This document shows positions 62,183 to 64,000 of a DNA stretch of 64,000 nucleotides, piece after piece (positions within the stretch are counted from its first letter, which is position 1; every line of letters begins with the position of its first letter). The notes beneath the pieces were generated by a model, which worked only from the letters and a program-made list of their open reading frames with translations, had not been told where the DNA came from and did no database searches. Origin of the DNA: Photobacterium gaetbulicola Gung47 (GTDB lineage Bacteria > Pseudomonadota > Gammaproteobacteria > Enterobacterales > Vibrionaceae); assembly GCA_000940995.1 (NCBI GenBank), contig CP005973.1:496001-560000 (forward strand), given 5' to 3'. Made by a program: the position numbers and the translations under genes.

Positions 62183-63004
62183 ATGAACGATAAAAAGATA
62201 GATGATGTAAATAATATAGGTGAAGTGCTAGAGGGTGGGCGAAGTGGCAAAATTGTTAAGATGAATAAGGATGTTCGTCGACCTGCTTCTGAGTGGACCG
62301 AAACTGTTCATAAAGTATTAAGGCTTATTAGGGGCAATGGATTCAAAAAAGTTCCAGAGCCAAAGGCTCTTGATGGGTCTGGATTCGAAACGGTAAGTTT
62401 TATTGAAGGTGAGGTTTCAAATTATCCACTGTCAGAAAACGCTAGGTCAGAAAATGCCTTGATAACCGCTGCTAAATTGTTACGCGAATTCCACGATGCT
62501 TCTCGTAAGGTACTAAGTGCATTAGATGACGAGTGTTGCTGGATGTTGCCAGCTCGTAAGCCGATTGAGGTGCTCTGCCACGGAGATTACGCTCCTTATA
62601 ATGTTGTGTTAAATGAAAATGAAGCGATTGGAATCATAGACTTCGATACCTTGCATCCAGGGCCTGTGATTTGGGATGTTTGTTATGCCATATATCGATG
62701 GGCGCCAATTAAAAATCCAAACAACCCAGATAGCATTGGCGATATTAATGAGCAGATTACACGTGCAAAAATCTTCTGTGACGCATATGGTTTAGATTAT
62801 GAGTCCAGGAAGATGATCCCTTCGATGATGGTAGACAGGTTAACTGCACTTGTTAACTTTATGTTGGATCAGGCAGGAGAAGGTGATGAAGATTTTGAAA
62901 GTAATTTATCTGAAGGCCATCACATCGCTTATCTAAATGACATCGAATATATAAAACAGCATGAAGAGCAGATAATCAGCGGAATCGTCGGAGGTAGTTT
63001 ATGA
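62183..63004 (+). CDS. Phosphotransferase of the APH/choline-kinase family
   Basis: 273 residues. The kinase-like Brenner motif HGDYAPYN (133-140) provides catalytic Asp135 and metal-binding Asn140, and IIDFDTLHPGP supplies the DFD-type metal-binding Asp153/155. The N-terminal lobe is short. APH proteins phosphorylate aminoglycosides, choline, homoserine or sugars. Within this cluster a sugar or amino-sugar kinase, or a self-protection enzyme for a cluster product, are the two options. AAGGAG is 9 nt before the ATG. It overlaps the aminotransferase gene by 4 nt (ATGA). Confidence 0.82.
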   Translation: MNDKKIDDVNNIGEVLEGGRSGKIVKMNKDVRRPASEWTETVHKVLRLIRGNGFKKVPEPKALDGSGFETVSFIEGEVSNYPLSENARSENALITAAKLLREFHDASRKVLSALDDECCWMLPARKPIEVLCHGDYAPYNVVLNENEAIGIIDFDTLHPGPVIWDVCYAIYRWAPIKNPNNPDSIGDINEQITRAKIFCDAYGLDYESRKMIPSMMVDRLTALVNFMLDQAGEGDEDFESNLSEGHHIAYLNDIEYIKQHEEQIISGIVGGSL

Positions 63005-64000
63005 TTGACTATCGATTTTCAAGCAATGACTTCCCGTCCTGGCCAGTATGGGATAACAGCGAAGAGTCGGCGTTAGCTAACGCGCTACAATCTGGATTTT
63101 GGGCCGGCAGTAGGGCTGAGAATATCAAGCTATTTCCCGAACGATTCTCTAGCTATCAGAATGCTGACTATGGTATCGCACTTGCTAACGGCACAGTAAC
63201 TCTTGAATCAGCCCTAATTGCATTAGGTATTGGTGAAGGAGATGAAGTCATTGTTCCAGCAATCACTTTTGTTGCCACAGCATCAGCTGTTTTACGTGTT
63301 AACGCTGTTCCAGTAATTGTCGATGTCGACGAGGATACCTATTGTATTTGTCCGAAAAAAGTTGACGAGGCGATCACACCAAAAACCAAAGCGATTATTG
63401 CTGTACATGTCGCCGGAACTATGTGTGATATGGACAGTTTGTTGCAAATAAGCAGAACTAGGAAGTTAGCGCTTATTGAAGACTGTGCTCATGCTCATGG
63501 TAGTAGGTGGAAAGGGCGAGGTGCAGGCTCTCTAGGTGAGTTGGGGAGTTTTTCCTTTCAGCACTCTAAGCTCATGTCATCTGGAGAAGGAGGAGCACTG
63601 ATTTCTAATCATAAGGAGCTTCTAAATAAAGCTTGGGATTATGCGAATTGTGGTCGTGAGGGAGTCAAAGGAACCTATCACCATCCTATTGTCGGTACCA
63701 ATGCAAGGATAACTGAATGGCAAGCGGCCATACTAAACTCTCAATTAGAAAGGTACCCCGAGCAATTTGAAAAGCGCCTTCAGGCAGCTAGTTTTCTGGA
63801 TAAGCGATTAGCAGGTATTAAAGGTGTAAAACCCCAGAAAAATGCCGAGGGTTCTGAACAAAGAGCATATTATTGCTATATCTTTGAGCTTGACCTTGAT
63901 TTGTTGGGTGAAGAAGCTAGGCAGCATATGTTCGAAGTGTTGAGTCAAGCGAAGGTACCACTAAGTTTGGCATATCCTTCTCTCAATGACCTGGATGTAT
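63001..64000 (+). CDS. DegT/DnrJ/EryC1/StrS aminotransferase (3' end missing)
   Basis: First 333 residues of a PLP enzyme that puts an amino group on a keto-sugar or similar compound. LANGTVTLESALIALGIGEG with GDEVIVPAITFVATASAVL is the diagnostic N-terminal part. EDCAHAHGSRWKGRGAG supplies the PLP-binding Asp161, and Lys190 in FSFQHSKLMSSGEGGAL forms the Schiff base. The rest runs off the right edge; the family is about 370-440 residues. It is coupled to the kinase gene by a 4-nt overlap, so amination goes with phosphorylation in the same pathway. It could also be an AHBA-synthase-like member. Confidence 0.9.
   Translation, partial: MIDYRFSSNDFPSWPVWDNSEESALANALQSGFWAGSRAENIKLFPERFSSYQNADYGIALANGTVTLESALIALGIGEGDEVIVPAITFVATASAVLRVNAVPVIVDVDEDTYCICPKKVDEAITPKTKAIIAVHVAGTMCDMDSLLQISRTRKLALIEDCAHAHGSRWKGRGAGSLGELGSFSFQHSKLMSSGEGGALISNHKELLNKAWDYANCGREGVKGTYHHPIVGTNARITEWQAAILNSQLERYPEQFEKRLQAASFLDKRLAGIKGVKPQKNAEGSEQRAYYCYIFELDLDLLGEEARQHMFEVLSQAKVPLSLAYPSLNDLDV

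Noticed and set aside
1..64000. CRISPR arrays, tRNA or rRNA genes
   Set aside because: No regularly spaced direct repeats and no tRNA- or rRNA-like conserved blocks were seen on reading both strands; a covariance-model scan was not possible here.

Overview
The window looks like a piece of a gammaproteobacterial genome, most likely Vibrionaceae (Vibrio, Photobacterium or Grimontia type). The case rests on a GH18 chitinase with two chitin-binding tails under a GEMM-I c-di-GMP riboswitch, Vibrio-like TRAP and tricarboxylate transporters, and IS10- and IS3-type elements. This is inferred from gene content; no rRNA, tRNA or CRISPR array was seen.

Layout. (1) 1-14.3 kb is a C1/C2 metabolic island. 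It holds a P-type ATPase (cut by the left edge), a formate/nitrite channel, a Cys-type formate dehydrogenase followed by two diaphorase-like subunits, and a convergent five-gene operon: acetyl-CoA-synthetase-like ligase, fused E1 alpha-beta, E2, acyl carrier protein and PEP synthase. (2) 14.5-18.9 kb has an ECF sigma factor/anti-sigma pair, small envelope proteins and an SMR pump. (3) 19.2-30.1 kb is a carboxylate-use island: a TAXI-TRAP transporter, a CitA/DcuS-type two-component system, a TctCBA transporter, a class III CoA-transferase and a citryl-CoA-lyase-like enzyme. (4) 30.2-35.6 kb carries DUF3047 and GMC oxidoreductase genes, a LysR regulator, a nucleoside transporter and an FMN reductase. 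(5) 35.9-41.9 kb has a large Ig-like lipoprotein and the riboswitch-controlled chitinase. (6) 42.4-51.3 kb has a ParM/ParR locus with a structured leader, a MATE pump with LysR regulator, a PhoD-like phosphatase, a MerR regulator with its probable aldo/keto reductase target, and a YceI protein. (7) 51.4-64 kb is AT-richer and IS-littered. Degenerate IS3 and ISAs1 copies border a divergent sugar-metabolite or glycan cluster: GalT, an IS10-broken Gfo/Idh/MocA oxidoreductase, HAD phosphatase, SDR, a MurA-like enolpyruvyl transferase, asparagine synthetase-like amidotransferase, SIS isomerase, an APH-like kinase and a DegT aminotransferase that runs off the right edge.

Most notable points: the chitinase leader, where the segment just 3' of a c-di-GMP aptamer carries an exact 10-nt complement of the chiA ribosome-binding site; the MurA-containing sugar cluster; the ligase-E1-E2-ACP-PpsA operon beside formate dehydrogenase; and a ParMR locus among chromosomal-type genes. 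All functions are read from motifs and context; no database search was run.
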